A DNA stretch of 64,000 nucleotides from Heyndrickxia sp050281185. Lineage in GTDB: Bacteria; Bacillota; Bacilli; Bacillales; Bacillaceae_C. The stretch covers positions 1-64,000 of the forward strand of contig NZ_JBNNWS010000019.1 in assembly GCF_050281185.1 (NCBI RefSeq), given 5' to 3'. Positions 15,963 through 24,574 of the stretch are shown here, piece after piece. The notes below the pieces were generated by a model. The model did no database searches. It saw only the letters and a list, made by a program, of their open reading frames with translations, and was not told the origin of the DNA. The translations under genes and the position numbers were made by a program. Each line of letters begins with the position of its first letter. The stretch's first letter is position 1.

Positions 15963-16556
15963 ATGAATTTCCCGCAAATACGAATACAATCGCAAATGGC
16001 ACAAATCGATTTAACCACTATGCCAGCAAAGCAAACAATTGAACAACCAGGTCCAGACATGGACATTCAGCAGCCACCGGCCGAATTAAATATTGATCAG
16101 GTACCTGGCAGGCTCTTCATTGACCAAACAGAGGCACGAGCAGATGTCGATTTAAAATCTATACGACGAAGAATCGCAGAATTTGCCCAAAATGGATATC
16201 AGGAATGGCTTAATGGAATCGCAAGAAGAACACAAGAAGGCGATTGGCTGATGAAGATAGAAAACAAAGGAAATCCTGTTGCAAGCCTTGCAAAGGAAAA
16301 TGGAAAACTCTTCCCAACCTTTGATTTCAATATCGGCTATGTCCCAAAAGCAGGCAGTGTTAAAATTGATTTTGAACCAGCAAAGCTCAATATTCAATGG
16401 AATACTCATAAGCCTATTAATCAAACCAATATAAGAAAACCAATCATCGATTATCAGCGAGGAAATGTTGATATCAGAATAAAACAATATCAGAACCTGA
16501 AAATTGACTTTGCTAAATTAAAATATGTTGGAATCAATTATGAACTAGAAATTTAG
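15963..16556 (+). CDS. yviE: YviE family protein (DUF6470)
   Basis: The 197-residue protein resembles B. subtilis YviE, which lies at this position between flgL and fliW. It has an N-terminal Pro/Gln/Asp-rich repeat-like stretch (about 1-60: QIRIQSQMAQIDL, PADMDIQQPPAEL-like pattern) and an alpha/beta C-terminal half. I start it at ATG 15963, eight bases after AGAGGTG; GTG 15954 is in frame but overlaps that site. Its function is unknown, though its place beside fliW-csrA implies a flagellar role. Confidence 0.8.
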   Translation: MNFPQIRIQSQMAQIDLTTMPAKQTIEQPGPDMDIQQPPAELNIDQVPGRLFIDQTEARADVDLKSIRRRIAEFAQNGYQEWLNGIARRTQEGDWLMKIENKGNPVASLAKENGKLFPTFDFNIGYVPKAGSVKIDFEPAKLNIQWNTHKPINQTNIRKPIIDYQRGNVDIRIKQYQNLKIDFAKLKYVGINYELEI

Positions 16557-16566
16557 GAGTGATTTG

Positions 16567-17004
16567 ATGCAAATCCAAACACGCTATCATGGTGAAATAG
16601 AAATAAACGAAAAAGAAATCCTCCACTTTACAAAAGGAATTCCGGGATTTCCTGATGAGAAGCAATTTATCTTATTAGCCATGCCCGACCAAAACCTTTT
16701 TACTATTATGCAATCTGTTGAAACACCAGAACTAGCATTTGTTCTAACCAGTCCTTTTAGCTTTATTGAAAAATATGAATTTGAACTTGATGACAGTACC
16801 ATCGAACAGTTAGCAATTAAAAACCAAGAGGATGTCAGCGTATTCGCAATTGTCACTTTACAAGACCCATTTGAAAAAACAAGTGCTAATCTTCAAGCAC
16901 CCGTAATACTAAATGTAAAAAACAATGAAGCGAAACAAGTCATCTTAAATGATACCATTTACAAAATCAAACATCCGCTCTTTGAGCAGCCAGTAAAGGG
17001 GTGA
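16567..17004 (+). CDS. fliW: Flagellar assembly factor FliW
   Basis: FliW binds either flagellin or CsrA. When flagellin is exported, free FliW sequesters CsrA and relieves repression of hag. The 145-residue protein shows EILHFTKGIPGFPDEKQFIL and VFAIVTLQDPFEKTSANLQA, diagnostic of the family. It starts at ATG 16567 after GGAGTG, 10 bases after yviE, and ends 4 bases before csrA, matching the Bacillus operon. Confidence 0.93.
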   Translation: MQIQTRYHGEIEINEKEILHFTKGIPGFPDEKQFILLAMPDQNLFTIMQSVETPELAFVLTSPFSFIEKYEFELDDSTIEQLAIKNQEDVSVFAIVTLQDPFEKTSANLQAPVILNVKNNEAKQVILNDTIYKIKHPLFEQPVKG

Positions 17005-17008
17005 GGAG

Positions 17009-17236
17009 ATGTTAATTCTTTCACGAAAAAAAGGCGAAACCATCCAAATCGGTGACAACATCGAAATCACGATTACTGCCATCAAAGGCGATCAAGTCAA
17101 ACTCGGTATCAACGCACCAAAAAATGTGGAAATCCACCGCAAGGAAGTTTACTTAGGTATACAAGCTGAAAACAATGAAGCATCCAAAGATATCTCCAAT
17201 CTTTTATCTCTTTTACCAAAAACAAAAAAAGAATAA
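17009..17236 (+). CDS. csrA: Carbon storage regulator CsrA
   Basis: CsrA is a dimeric RNA-binding protein. In Bacillus it blocks translation of hag. The 75-residue product has the standard MLILSRKKGETIQIGDN start, the core EITITAIKGDQVKLGI and the RNA-contact region PKNVEIHRKEVY. GGGGTGAGGAG provides the ribosome-binding site. Its main target, hag, lies just downstream with a near-consensus CsrA site in its leader. Confidence 0.96.
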   Translation: MLILSRKKGETIQIGDNIEITITAIKGDQVKLGINAPKNVEIHRKEVYLGIQAENNEASKDISNLLSLLPKTKKE

Positions 17237-17254
17237 TTTTTTTAATAAAAACTA

Positions 17255-17281
17255 TAAAACCTTCTCGAAAAGTGTCGATAT
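17255..17281 (+). promoter_or_regulatory. Sigma-D promoter of hag
   Basis: TAAA, 15 bases, then GTCGATAT. The start of transcription would give a leader of about 95 bases before the hag start codon. Confidence 0.85.
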
Positions 17282-17344
17282 AAAGTGTGTAAGAGAGAGA
17301 TGGAAGGACGGCCGACTTTCGTTTCTCGAAAACTATTTACATAG

Positions 17345-17382
17345 TTCACAAGGATGTGGGCTGTACATTCAAGGAGGAAAAT
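17345..17382 (+). promoter_or_regulatory. CsrA binding sites in the hag leader
   Basis: ACAAGGATGT (17348-17357) matches the CsrA SELEX consensus ACARGGAUGU, and CAC/GTG on its flanks place GGA in a hairpin loop. A second GGA lies in the Shine-Dalgarno sequence AAGGAGGAAAA (17371-17381), the usual two-site arrangement by which a CsrA dimer blocks ribosome access. Confidence 0.8.
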
Positions 17383-17385
17383 TAA

Positions 17386-18219
17386 ATGATTATCAATCAT
17401 AATATTGCGGCGTTAAACACACACCGTCAACTAACAAGTGCAACAAATGCACAATCTAAATCAATGGAGAAATTATCTTCGGGTCTTCGTATTAACCGTG
17501 CAGGAGATGATGCTGCAGGTCTAGCAATCTCTGAAAAAATGCGTGGACAAATTCGTGGGTTGGATATGGCTTCTAAGAACTCTCAAGACGGTATCTCTTT
17601 AATTCAGACTGCTGAAGGCGCATTAAATGAAGTACATTCAATTCTTCAAAGACAAAGGGAACTTGCAGTACAATCAGCTTCAGACACAAACGTGTCTGCT
17701 GATAGAACGGCTCTAAAGGATGAATTTGATCAGTTATCAACAGAAGTTAAAAGAATTATGGATACAACTCAATTCAATACAATGAATTTGTTAGATAAGT
17801 CAGCTGGTACTAATGGTGTAATTAAGCTTCATGTAGGTGCAAATAATGGTCAATCAATGGATCTTAAATTGGACACAGCAGGTGTAGATTTAACTGCTGT
17901 TGAAACTGCAGTTAAAGCAATTGATATCTCTACACAAACAGGAGCTGATGGTGCATTAACAACGCTTGATACTCAAATTGCATCAGTTTCATCAGGAAGA
18001 AGCTATTTAGGTGCAGTTCAAAACAGATTAGAACATACAATCAATAACCTTAGCACTGCAAGTGAAAACTTGACTGCAGCTGAATCTCGCATCCGTGATG
18101 TAGACATGGCGAAAGAAATGATGGCGCAAACTAAAAACTCTATCCTTTCTCAAGCTGCTCAAGCAATGTTGGCACAAGCTAACCAACAACCACAAGGTGT
18201 ATTACAATTATTACGTTAA
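17386..18219 (+). CDS. hag: Flagellin Hag (277 aa)
   Basis: This is the main short flagellin. It has conserved D0/D1 ends (MIINHNIAALNTHRQLTSAT, SSGLRINRAGDDAAGLAISE; SRIRDVDMAKEMMAQTKNS, QQPQGVLQLLR) and only a small central variable part (about 140-180). It is exported unfolded with FliS. A sigma-D promoter and CsrA-binding leader lie upstream, and the terminator at 18232-18263 downstream. The gene after it encodes a flagellin lysine methylase, so it may be modified on lysines. Confidence 0.97.
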   Translation: MIINHNIAALNTHRQLTSATNAQSKSMEKLSSGLRINRAGDDAAGLAISEKMRGQIRGLDMASKNSQDGISLIQTAEGALNEVHSILQRQRELAVQSASDTNVSADRTALKDEFDQLSTEVKRIMDTTQFNTMNLLDKSAGTNGVIKLHVGANNGQSMDLKLDTAGVDLTAVETAVKAIDISTQTGADGALTTLDTQIASVSSGRSYLGAVQNRLEHTINNLSTASENLTAAESRIRDVDMAKEMMAQTKNSILSQAAQAMLAQANQQPQGVLQLLR

Positions 18220-18231
18220 TAAAAATAAATG

Positions 18232-18263
18232 CAAAAAAGGAATGGAAATCCCATTCCTTTTCG
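18232..18263 (+). terminator. Terminator after hag
   Basis: AAAAGGAATGG, AAAT loop region, CCATTCCTTTT: an 11-bp stem followed by a short T-rich tail. Typical of a strong terminator for an abundant transcript. Confidence 0.85.
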
Positions 18264-18282
18264 TTTATAAAATAGTTAATTT

Positions 18283-18325
18283 TTCCAAAAGGAAAAACAT
18301 ACCATTGGTTTTCTTTTTGGAAAGA
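18283..18325 (+). promoter_or_regulatory. Inverted repeat in the fliB leader
   Basis: TTTTCCAAAAGGAAAA and GTTTTCTTTTTGGAAAG can form a long near-perfect stem between the hag terminator and the fliB start codon. It may be a second terminator or attenuator that limits fliB transcription. Confidence 0.45.
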
Positions 18326-18353
18326 TTACACTACATCAAGGGAGCAAGGATAA

Positions 18354-19583
18354 ATGACAACAAAAGTAGTTGATACTTTAATTCCATTATATATAAAAGA
18401 ATTCTCTTGTATTGGTGCAGCATGTGAAGATACTTGCTGTTCAGGATGGAGAGTAAATATTGATGAAGAAACATATAAAAAGTATAAAAAAGTTAAAAAA
18501 ATCGAGATGAAATCTAGATTGGAAAAAAATATAATTCGAAACCGTTCTAATCCTACTAAGAGTAATGTAGCGAAAATGAAACTGGAAAAGGGGAGTTGTT
18601 CTTTTTTAAGTAAGGAAGGTTGGTGTGATATTCAATCGCAGTTAGGAGAAGATTATTTATGTAATACATGTGCTACATATCCAAGAAGAAATAATATAGT
18701 TAATCGAGTATTCGAACAATCTCTAACTGTATCCTGTCCGGAAGCTACTAGATTAGTGTTACTGAACGAGAGTGGAATTGAATTTGAACAGGGTCAGAAA
18801 GAGGTAAATATTAAAGAACTTATAAGTATAATTAATACAAGTAGTGACGAAATCACACATTGGAAAGACCTTTTTAATGAGTATCGTTATATTACTATTT
18901 TTATTTTACAAAATAGGAACTATACTCTTGAAGAACGTTTGTTAGTGTTAGGAATGCTTTATGATGAACTAGAAGAATACGTAAAAAAAAATAATATAAA
19001 TGAAATTCCTAATTTATTTGGGCAATATTTAAAATGTGTGGAAGATTATACATTTAAAAATGCATTTAATAATGTTTCTAATCGATTAGATATAAAAATC
19101 CGGCTATGTAGAGAATTAGTGGTAGTACGTTTGAACCAAGGAATAAATTCTTCTAGGTATTTGGAATGTTCCAGAGATATGATGTCAGGATTAAATATTG
19201 AAGCGAAAACTACAAATGAGGAAGTCAAAGAAGCTTATGAGGATGCTTATACGAAATATTATGTGCCATTTATGAAAGAGCATGAGTATATGCTGGAAAA
19301 TTACCTTGTAAATTACTTATTTAAAAATTGTATACCAATGGATTGTTCTTCTCCATTTGAAAGTTACTCACGAATGATCTTGCATTACACTTTAATTAAA
19401 TTTCATTTAGTTGGGATGGCAAATCATCACAAGGGGCTAACTACTGAATTAGTAATTAAACTAGTTCAATCCCTTTCTAAGACGTTTGAACATAATCCCA
19501 CATATTTTGAAAAGATATTGGGTTTAATAAAAGAAAATAACATTATGAATTTGACGTATATGTCTATGTTAATCAAAAATTAG
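18354..19583 (+). CDS. fliB: Flagellin lysine-N-methylase FliB
   Basis: FliB transfers methyl groups from SAM to surface lysines of flagellin. The 409-residue protein has the diagnostic Cys cluster near the N-terminus: Cys19, Cys24, Cys28 and Cys29 in FSCIGAACEDTCCSGW, then GSCSFLSKEGWCDI and CNTCATYPRR, probably binding a metal or Fe-S cluster. The rest is helical. It is the first gene after hag, in the same direction, which strongly supports flagellin as substrate. AAGGGAGC precedes ATG. B. subtilis 168 has no fliB at this position, to my knowledge. Confidence 0.87.
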   Translation: MTTKVVDTLIPLYIKEFSCIGAACEDTCCSGWRVNIDEETYKKYKKVKKIEMKSRLEKNIIRNRSNPTKSNVAKMKLEKGSCSFLSKEGWCDIQSQLGEDYLCNTCATYPRRNNIVNRVFEQSLTVSCPEATRLVLLNESGIEFEQGQKEVNIKELISIINTSSDEITHWKDLFNEYRYITIFILQNRNYTLEERLLVLGMLYDELEEYVKKNNINEIPNLFGQYLKCVEDYTFKNAFNNVSNRLDIKIRLCRELVVVRLNQGINSSRYLECSRDMMSGLNIEAKTTNEEVKEAYEDAYTKYYVPFMKEHEYMLENYLVNYLFKNCIPMDCSSPFESYSRMILHYTLIKFHLVGMANHHKGLTTELVIKLVQSLSKTFEHNPTYFEKILGLIKENNIMNLTYMSMLIKN

Positions 19584-19734
19584 TAACAATAGTTTTGCTT
19601 AGTTATTTAAGTTTATTGTTTTCACAATCGCAAGGGGCAGTAAACATTTAATAAAGATATAGTCTATTCTTTATCCGAAAGGAACTGTGGCAATGGAAAT
19701 TTTTATTTCCGTCGCCTCTTTTATTATAGAAAAG

Positions 19735-20460
19735 AAAACCCCAGGCTAGGCCTAGGGTTCTTAAAAGCTTTCACCGTGGTATTAAAAAAACTTTCTCTTG
19801 GTGCTAAAATATTTTTGGTTTGCTAACCAAAATATTAGCATACGGAGGAGTTTTAATATCAAAAGAAACTAATAGTTAAGCACACACAACTTGAAATTTT
19901 AAGTATCACATCGTATTTGCCCCGAAATATAGAAAGCAAGTAATTTATGGGAAAATAAAAAAGACATTGGGGTAAATTCTTCGCACACTTTGTGAAAGAA
20001 AAAAGGTGTAGAGATAATTGAAGCAACAGCTTGTAAAGATCATGTACATATGCTTGTGAGTAACCCACCGAAAGTAAGTGTGTCGGCATTCGTAGGATAT
20101 TTAAAAGGAAAAAGTAGTCTAATGATTTTTGATCGTCATGCAAATTTAAAATATAGATACGTCAATCGAAAATTTTGGTGTACTGGATATTATGTAGATA
20201 CAGTTGGAAGAAACAAAAAAGTAAATAGAAGAATATATACGAAATCAATTACAAGATGATGTAGTCGCAGAACAATTAAATATGATGGAATATATTGATC
20301 CGTTCACAGGTGAAGATGTACAGAAAAAGAAACGAAGGTAAATTGAAGCCTTTGAGTCATGCCCAGTAAAAGCAGTACACTTGGCGAACCATTCGAAGGC
20401 TTTAGGGTTTGGTCAGCAACAAAGGCTTTCAGCCGCAAAGAAAACCACCCGTTATCTGAT
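19735..20460 (+). mobile_element. IS200/IS605-family element, decayed
   Basis: The left end has the hairpin CCCCAGGCTAGGCCTAGGG typical of IS200 elements. The right end (about 20343-20460) has the usual GC-containing non-coding tail. A single Y1 transposase remnant lies between. There are no terminal inverted repeats, as expected. Frameshifts and stops make it inactive unless helped in trans. Confidence 0.75.
19858..20341 (+). pseudogene. tnpA: IS200-type transposase TnpA, frameshifted
   Basis: Pieces of a Y1 transposase are readable in several frames. One has SKETNS at the start, followed by a stop. The longest gives ATACKDHVHMLV, with the HVH metal site, then SVSAFVGYLKGKSSLMIFD and RKFWCTGYYVDTVGRN, the last with the catalytic-Tyr region. 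A shift near 20230 leads to QLQDDVVAEQLNMMEYIDPF. At least three disruptions are visible. Confidence 0.8.
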
Positions 20461-20520
20461 ATTATCCCTTCAGTGTAGACAGTTTGAAAAAAAACATACT
20501 GCTACATAGGAGGGATTTAT

Positions 20521-20816
20521 TTTGGCTAAAAAAAGACAAAAGATCATAAACTATTCGTTTGAGTACAAACTTGAAGCTGTAAAAAAATAATTTGAAGGTG
20601 AAATGGGAAATAAAACTCTTACTAATGAACTTGGTTTACCTAACTACTCCTATATACGTCGTTGGGTAAAAAATTATAAAGATTTGAGTGAAACCGGTCT
20701 AGACGATCGACGAGGAAAGCCTAATTTCCTATTAAAGGCAGACCAAAAACCAGACCAATGTCTTTAGAAGGGGAAAATAAGATATTAAAAATGGAGGATG
20801 AGCTTTTAATAATGTA
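20521..20816 (+). pseudogene. IS3-family OrfA (HTH) remnant
   Basis: TTG start with AGGAGGG upstream. MAKKRQKIINYSFEYKLEAV is followed by a stop, then by LTNELGLPNYSYIRRWVKNY, an HTH of the IS3/IS150 OrfA type, and DDRRGKP. The frame is broken again near 20765. Confidence 0.7.
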
Positions 20817-20840
20817 ACAAGCTTTTTAAAGGAGGTGAAA

Positions 20841-21720
20841 ATGAAGGATAACTCTGTACGATTTAAAATTATAAAGGAATTATCCGTAGATTATCCAGTA
20901 CAATTGCTTAGTGAATTTGCTGGAGTGTCAAGAAGCGGTCATTATAAATTGTTAAAGTTAAAAAATGTTAAAACGCCAAAACAACAAGAAGATTAGTTAA
21001 TAAAATGATTAATAGTAGAGTGTTATAATGAAATAAATGGAATCTATGGATATTGCCGTGTTAAAATTTGGCTTTTACGTAAATATGGGATAAAGGTAAA
21101 CTACAAAAGAGTATACCTGCTAATGAAAGAAATTGAAATAAGGCTAAAGTTAGAAGAAAAAGAGGAAATTACAAAATAAGAAAAGAGAATATAGTAGTTT
21201 CTAATATCCTAAATCGTGAGTTTACTGCAACAGTTCTAAATCAAAAGTGGGCTACAGATATTACTTATCTGATGTTTAATCAAAAACGTTTATATTTATC
21301 TGCAATAATAGACTTCTATAATAGTGATATTGGTGCCTATAAGATTTGTGATACCAATGATTTAAAGTTAGTCGTAAATACAATAAAGGAGGCCAAAAAA
21401 AGCAAGATATGCGTAAAGTTGCTCTTCACAGTGACCAAGGATTCCTATACACATCTCGACAATACCACAAACTTCTTAAGAAGTTTAAGAGTACTCCAAG
21501 TATGTCTAGAAAAGGGAATTGTTTAAACAACGCCAGTATGGAGAACTTTTTTGGTCATTTAAAATCAGAGGTTATGTATCTTCATTTATTTAAAATGAAG
21601 AGGAGGTAATTGAGGTAATTAATCGATATATTTATTTTTATAATAACGATCGTTTTCAAAAATATTTCAGCAACCTTAGTCTTGTGTAGTACAGGAATTC
21701 TAAAGTTGCTTAGAAGACGA
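20841..21720 (+). pseudogene. IS3-family OrfB integrase remnant
   Basis: The region begins MKDNSVRFKIIKELSVDYPV after AAAGGAGGTG, then carries several stops. The DDE core is still recognisable but split among frames: KWATDITYL, then VALHSDQGFLYTSRQYH, then SMSRKGNCLNNASMENFFGH. The protein cannot be made intact. Confidence 0.8.
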
Positions 21721-21870
21721 AAGGAATACATTGGCTCCTTCTTCAGCTTACAGATTATACAGTTGGATAAAGAGGTGCTGCAAGTGTTTTCCCTGACAGT
21801 AGCCCCTCATCCAACTACCCTGTAAGCAGCTGAAAGGGGGTTATTATTAATACTGTCTACTTGACAGGGA

Positions 21871-22502
21871 TATGTTTATATCATTAGTGATTTTTAGTTT
21901 TGTAAGTATTTTTCTATTGAATAATTTTTTTTAAACAATATATAGCATAATGTTGTAGTTTGTTTGTATTTAAGTCCTGTTAAGTTTTTATCATTTCAAG
22001 TTTTAGAATATGTTTTCACTATTATTTTTATTTGTTTTATCTAAATATAAAGATTATCTCAATCATCCATTCATTCTCACGAACGAATCCCCAGATAATT
22101 GGTAGCAAAACTCAATCTCATTAATTAGTTTAATTCCAGCATCAGGTACTGGAGTCATTGCTTTTTCACTAAAGATATAAGTTAAAGAGATCACACAGCC
22201 ATTTACTGGGGAAATTTCCTTTTTCGTTTCCAAGTTGTGGAGAAGTTGGTCGACAGCGTGTTCATCAATTTGTCCTTTATGTTTTTTCACCAGTACAAAG
22301 AGAAATGTTTCTCCTAGTTGGAGACAGATTGCTACAGATTACTGGAAGCAAAAACTGATTGTTATTTTGAAGAAACATCAAAAAAATTTAAAAAATTTAT
22401 ATCCTACTATCAGTTATAATCAAGACTTTGTCAGAATCTGTATTAATTAAAAACAAAAACGACCCACCCGCAACATGCGAACAGGTCGATTGTTCAACAT
22501 AA
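21871..22502. other. AT-rich region with an unrecognised short ORF on the minus strand
   Basis: After the IS3 right end the DNA is very AT-rich. One minus-strand ORF (22063-22290, 75 codons, GTG start, no good ribosome-binding site) encodes VNGCVISLTYIFSEKAMTPV and similar. It continues upstream in frame without a start, so it may be the 3' end of a gene cut by the insertion. I do not recognise it. Confidence 0.35.
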
Positions 22503-22937
22503 TTAAAAATTCATTTGTTCCCCTTCAGTGAAAATTTGGAAGTTAACTCCAAACTTATCCGTCACACTACCATAAGCAGGGCTAAAGAAAGTTTCTTGAA
22601 GTGGCATTCCCACTTGACCGCCTTCCTGCAATGCTTCATAAAATTTTGTTGCTTTTTCTTTTTCATTTGTTGTAATGCAGATGGTCACTTGTGTTCCGCT
22701 TTGATGGGGCTGACCCGGGAACGTATCGGAAAGCATGAGTTCCGTTTCACCAATTTTTAATGTAGCATGGCTTATACGATCCTTTGTCCCTTTAGGTATA
22801 GGGAATTCGGGGTTTTCTGGCATTTCTCCGAAAGATTGGCTAAAAAGAACTTGAGCATCCAATGCTTTTTCATAGAATTGGATCGCTTCCTTTGCATTTC
22901 CATCCATTACTAAGTAGGGGATCAATCGTAATGTCAT
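22503..22937 (-). CDS. VOC family protein, PhnB-like
   Basis: The 144-residue protein is a glyoxalase/bleomycin-resistance-fold (VOC) protein of the PhnB-like group. It has IPYLVMDGNAKEAIQFYEKA at the N-terminus, SHATLKIGETELMLSD in the middle, and FFSPAYGSVTDKFGVNFQIF at the C-terminus. Such proteins bind a metal or small ligand, and many have no known substrate. It is a single gene on the minus strand. AGGAGATG lies upstream of the start. Confidence 0.85.
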   Translation of the reverse strand: MTLRLIPYLVMDGNAKEAIQFYEKALDAQVLFSQSFGEMPENPEFPIPKGTKDRISHATLKIGETELMLSDTFPGQPHQSGTQVTICITTNEKEKATKFYEALQEGGQVGMPLQETFFSPAYGSVTDKFGVNFQIFTEGEQMNF

Positions 22938-23261
22938 GATACATCATCTCCTTGGTTTCATTAGAATTTATTATTATTATTGATAATGACATAGTCAGGC
23001 AGAATAATCACAAAATCAGCCTTATTACATTATTACCAATAGAAAAATTATAAAACAAAGAACGTTTGTTCGCAACATATTTTTTAAAAGAGATTTCGAT
23101 TTTACTGCAACAGCAATAATGACCAGGAAGCCATTCAACTATTGCTAGATTATTATTTTTCTTCCTATTGGTTTAAATACTAGAATCTTCGCGTCAGATC
23201 CAATCCAAATCTTTATAAGATTTCATTTATTACCCCCAATTCGAATTTTTCGAAATTAATC
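22938..23261. other. Intergenic region between divergent genes
   Basis: No ORF is supported. A stretch TTATTATTATTATTGATAATGA near 22970 weakly resembles a Fur box and lies just upstream of the VOC gene, but the symmetry is poor. The rest is AT-rich. Confidence 0.4.
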
Positions 23262-23290
23262 TTGCACAATCAAATTCTTTTCAGTATAAT
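23262..23290 (+). promoter_or_regulatory. Sigma-A promoter of the T-box operon
   Basis: TTGCAC, 17 bases, TATAAT. It places the start of the leader about 40 bases before the first T-box stem. Confidence 0.75.
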
Positions 23291-23334
23291 AGCATTAATA
23301 TTTATCTACCATAATTTTATATCACAGTAAAAAC

Positions 23335-23630
23335 ATTGAAGAGAAAAAGTAAGATTCACCCATTTTTTCAAAAGAGAACTTCGGTAGCTGAAAAGAAGTA
23401 AAAAATGAGAATCTGAACAATGGCCTCTGAGTTTCGTACTGAACGTATCTGATGATATTAGTAGGTTCCGACGAGATTTGGTACTCGTTATCCATACCAC
23501 AGTATAAAGAGTTGCAATTTTAAACTCATGTACTTGTTGAGGCTGTATGTGTGAGCATGCAGTGAAGTAAGGTGGTACCACGTTGATTCAACCACGTCCT
23601 TATCGTAATTGATAATGGCGTGGTTTTTTG
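23335..23630 (+). ncRNA. T-box leader, probable methionine (AUG) specifier, with terminator
   Basis: The conserved T-box sequence AAGGTGGTACCACG is at 23569-23582. Stem I is recognisable, with the AGAGAACTTCGG and GCTGAAA motifs near 23383-23405. A stem of AGATTC and GAATCT puts GAACAATGGC in the specifier loop, with AUG (23420-23422) followed by a purine. That suggests tRNA-Met. Terminator: CCACG ... CGTGG around 23592-23623, then six T. Uncharged tRNA would favour the antiterminator and switch on the SAM hydrolase and ECF genes. Confidence 0.82.
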
Positions 23631-23671
23631 TTTTTTATGGAATCATAAATGAAAATTAGGAGGAAAACAAA

Positions 23672-24529
23672 ATGAGTAAAAACTTAGTGATTCAATCAGA
23701 TTTTGGTACAAGTGATGGTGCCGTTAGTGCAATGTATGGAGTAGCAATTTCAGTCGATCCAACACTACGAATTTTTGATTTAACTCACGACATTCCACAA
23801 TATAATATATGGGAGGGATCTTATCGTCTATATCAAACGATTACGTATTGGCCTGAAGAAACAGTGTTTGTTTCTGTTGTGGATCCTGGAGTAGGTTCTG
23901 ATCGTTTAAGTGTAGTTGTAAAAACGGCAGATCATCATTATATTGTGACACCTAATAATGGGACGCTGACCCATATTAAAAATGACATTGGAATCCTTGA
24001 AGCCCGTGTAATTGATGAAACAGTCAATCGACTTCCGAAGTCCGGGGAATCGTACACATTCCATGGTCGTGATGTTTATGCATATACAGGTGCAAGGTTA
24101 GCAACAGGAGTTATTTCATTTGAAGAGGTAGGTCCGAAGCTTGATGTAAGTGAAATAATTGAATTGCCAAATTCAGGGCCAACGGTTAACCAAGGGGTAA
24201 TTACGGGAACAATCGATATTCTGGATGTTCGTTTTGGGAACCTGTGGACTAACATTAGCCGCGAATTATTCATTAATACAGGTATTTCATATGGAGATTC
24301 GGTGGAAGTAACCATTGCAAATGATACACATCAAGTTTATAAAAATATTATGACATTTGGCCGCTGTTTTGCTGATACTCGATTAGGAGAGCCTCTACTC
24401 TTTGTGAATTCATTAGATAAATTAGGTGTTGCCATTAATCAAGGATCATTTGCAAAAGCCTATCATATCGCAACGGGGGCGAATTGGAAAATAATTATTC
24501 GCAAAATACCAAAAATCATCTATAATTAA
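23672..24529 (+). CDS. SAM hydrolase (SAM hydroxide adenosyltransferase, DUF62)
   Basis: The family splits S-adenosylmethionine with water into adenosine and methionine. The 285-residue protein has SDFGTSDGAVSAMYGV, then SVVDPGVGS, TPNNGTLT and FHGRDVYA, the usual ligand-contact motifs. It opens a four-gene operon under a probable Met T-box. Methionine starvation would then induce an enzyme that can release methionine from SAM, or that handles an imported relative of SAM. AGGAGG precedes ATG. Confidence 0.88.
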   Translation: MSKNLVIQSDFGTSDGAVSAMYGVAISVDPTLRIFDLTHDIPQYNIWEGSYRLYQTITYWPEETVFVSVVDPGVGSDRLSVVVKTADHHYIVTPNNGTLTHIKNDIGILEARVIDETVNRLPKSGESYTFHGRDVYAYTGARLATGVISFEEVGPKLDVSEIIELPNSGPTVNQGVITGTIDILDVRFGNLWTNISRELFINTGISYGDSVEVTIANDTHQVYKNIMTFGRCFADTRLGEPLLFVNSLDKLGVAINQGSFAKAYHIATGANWKIIIRKIPKIIYN

Positions 24530-24574
24530 TAATCGAATATTTATGAAAAATTAATATAAAAGGGGGACAAAAGT

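Larger units (their letters stand above)
20465..21870 (+). mobile_element. IS3-family insertion sequence, decayed
   Basis: Imperfect 19-bp terminal inverted repeats (left 20465-20483, right 21852-21870) share TCCCT and GTAGACAGT. Inside are remnants of orfA and orfB. The element abuts the IS200 scar with only a few bases between them. Both genes are broken. No clear target duplication was seen. Confidence 0.75.

Noticed and set aside
20050..20259. Intact small transposase gene
   Set aside because: It is only the middle of an IS200-type transposase whose two ends lie in other frames.
22965..22995. Fur box upstream of the VOC gene
   Set aside because: The TTATTATTATTGATAATGA run is low-complexity and lacks the 7-1-7 symmetry.
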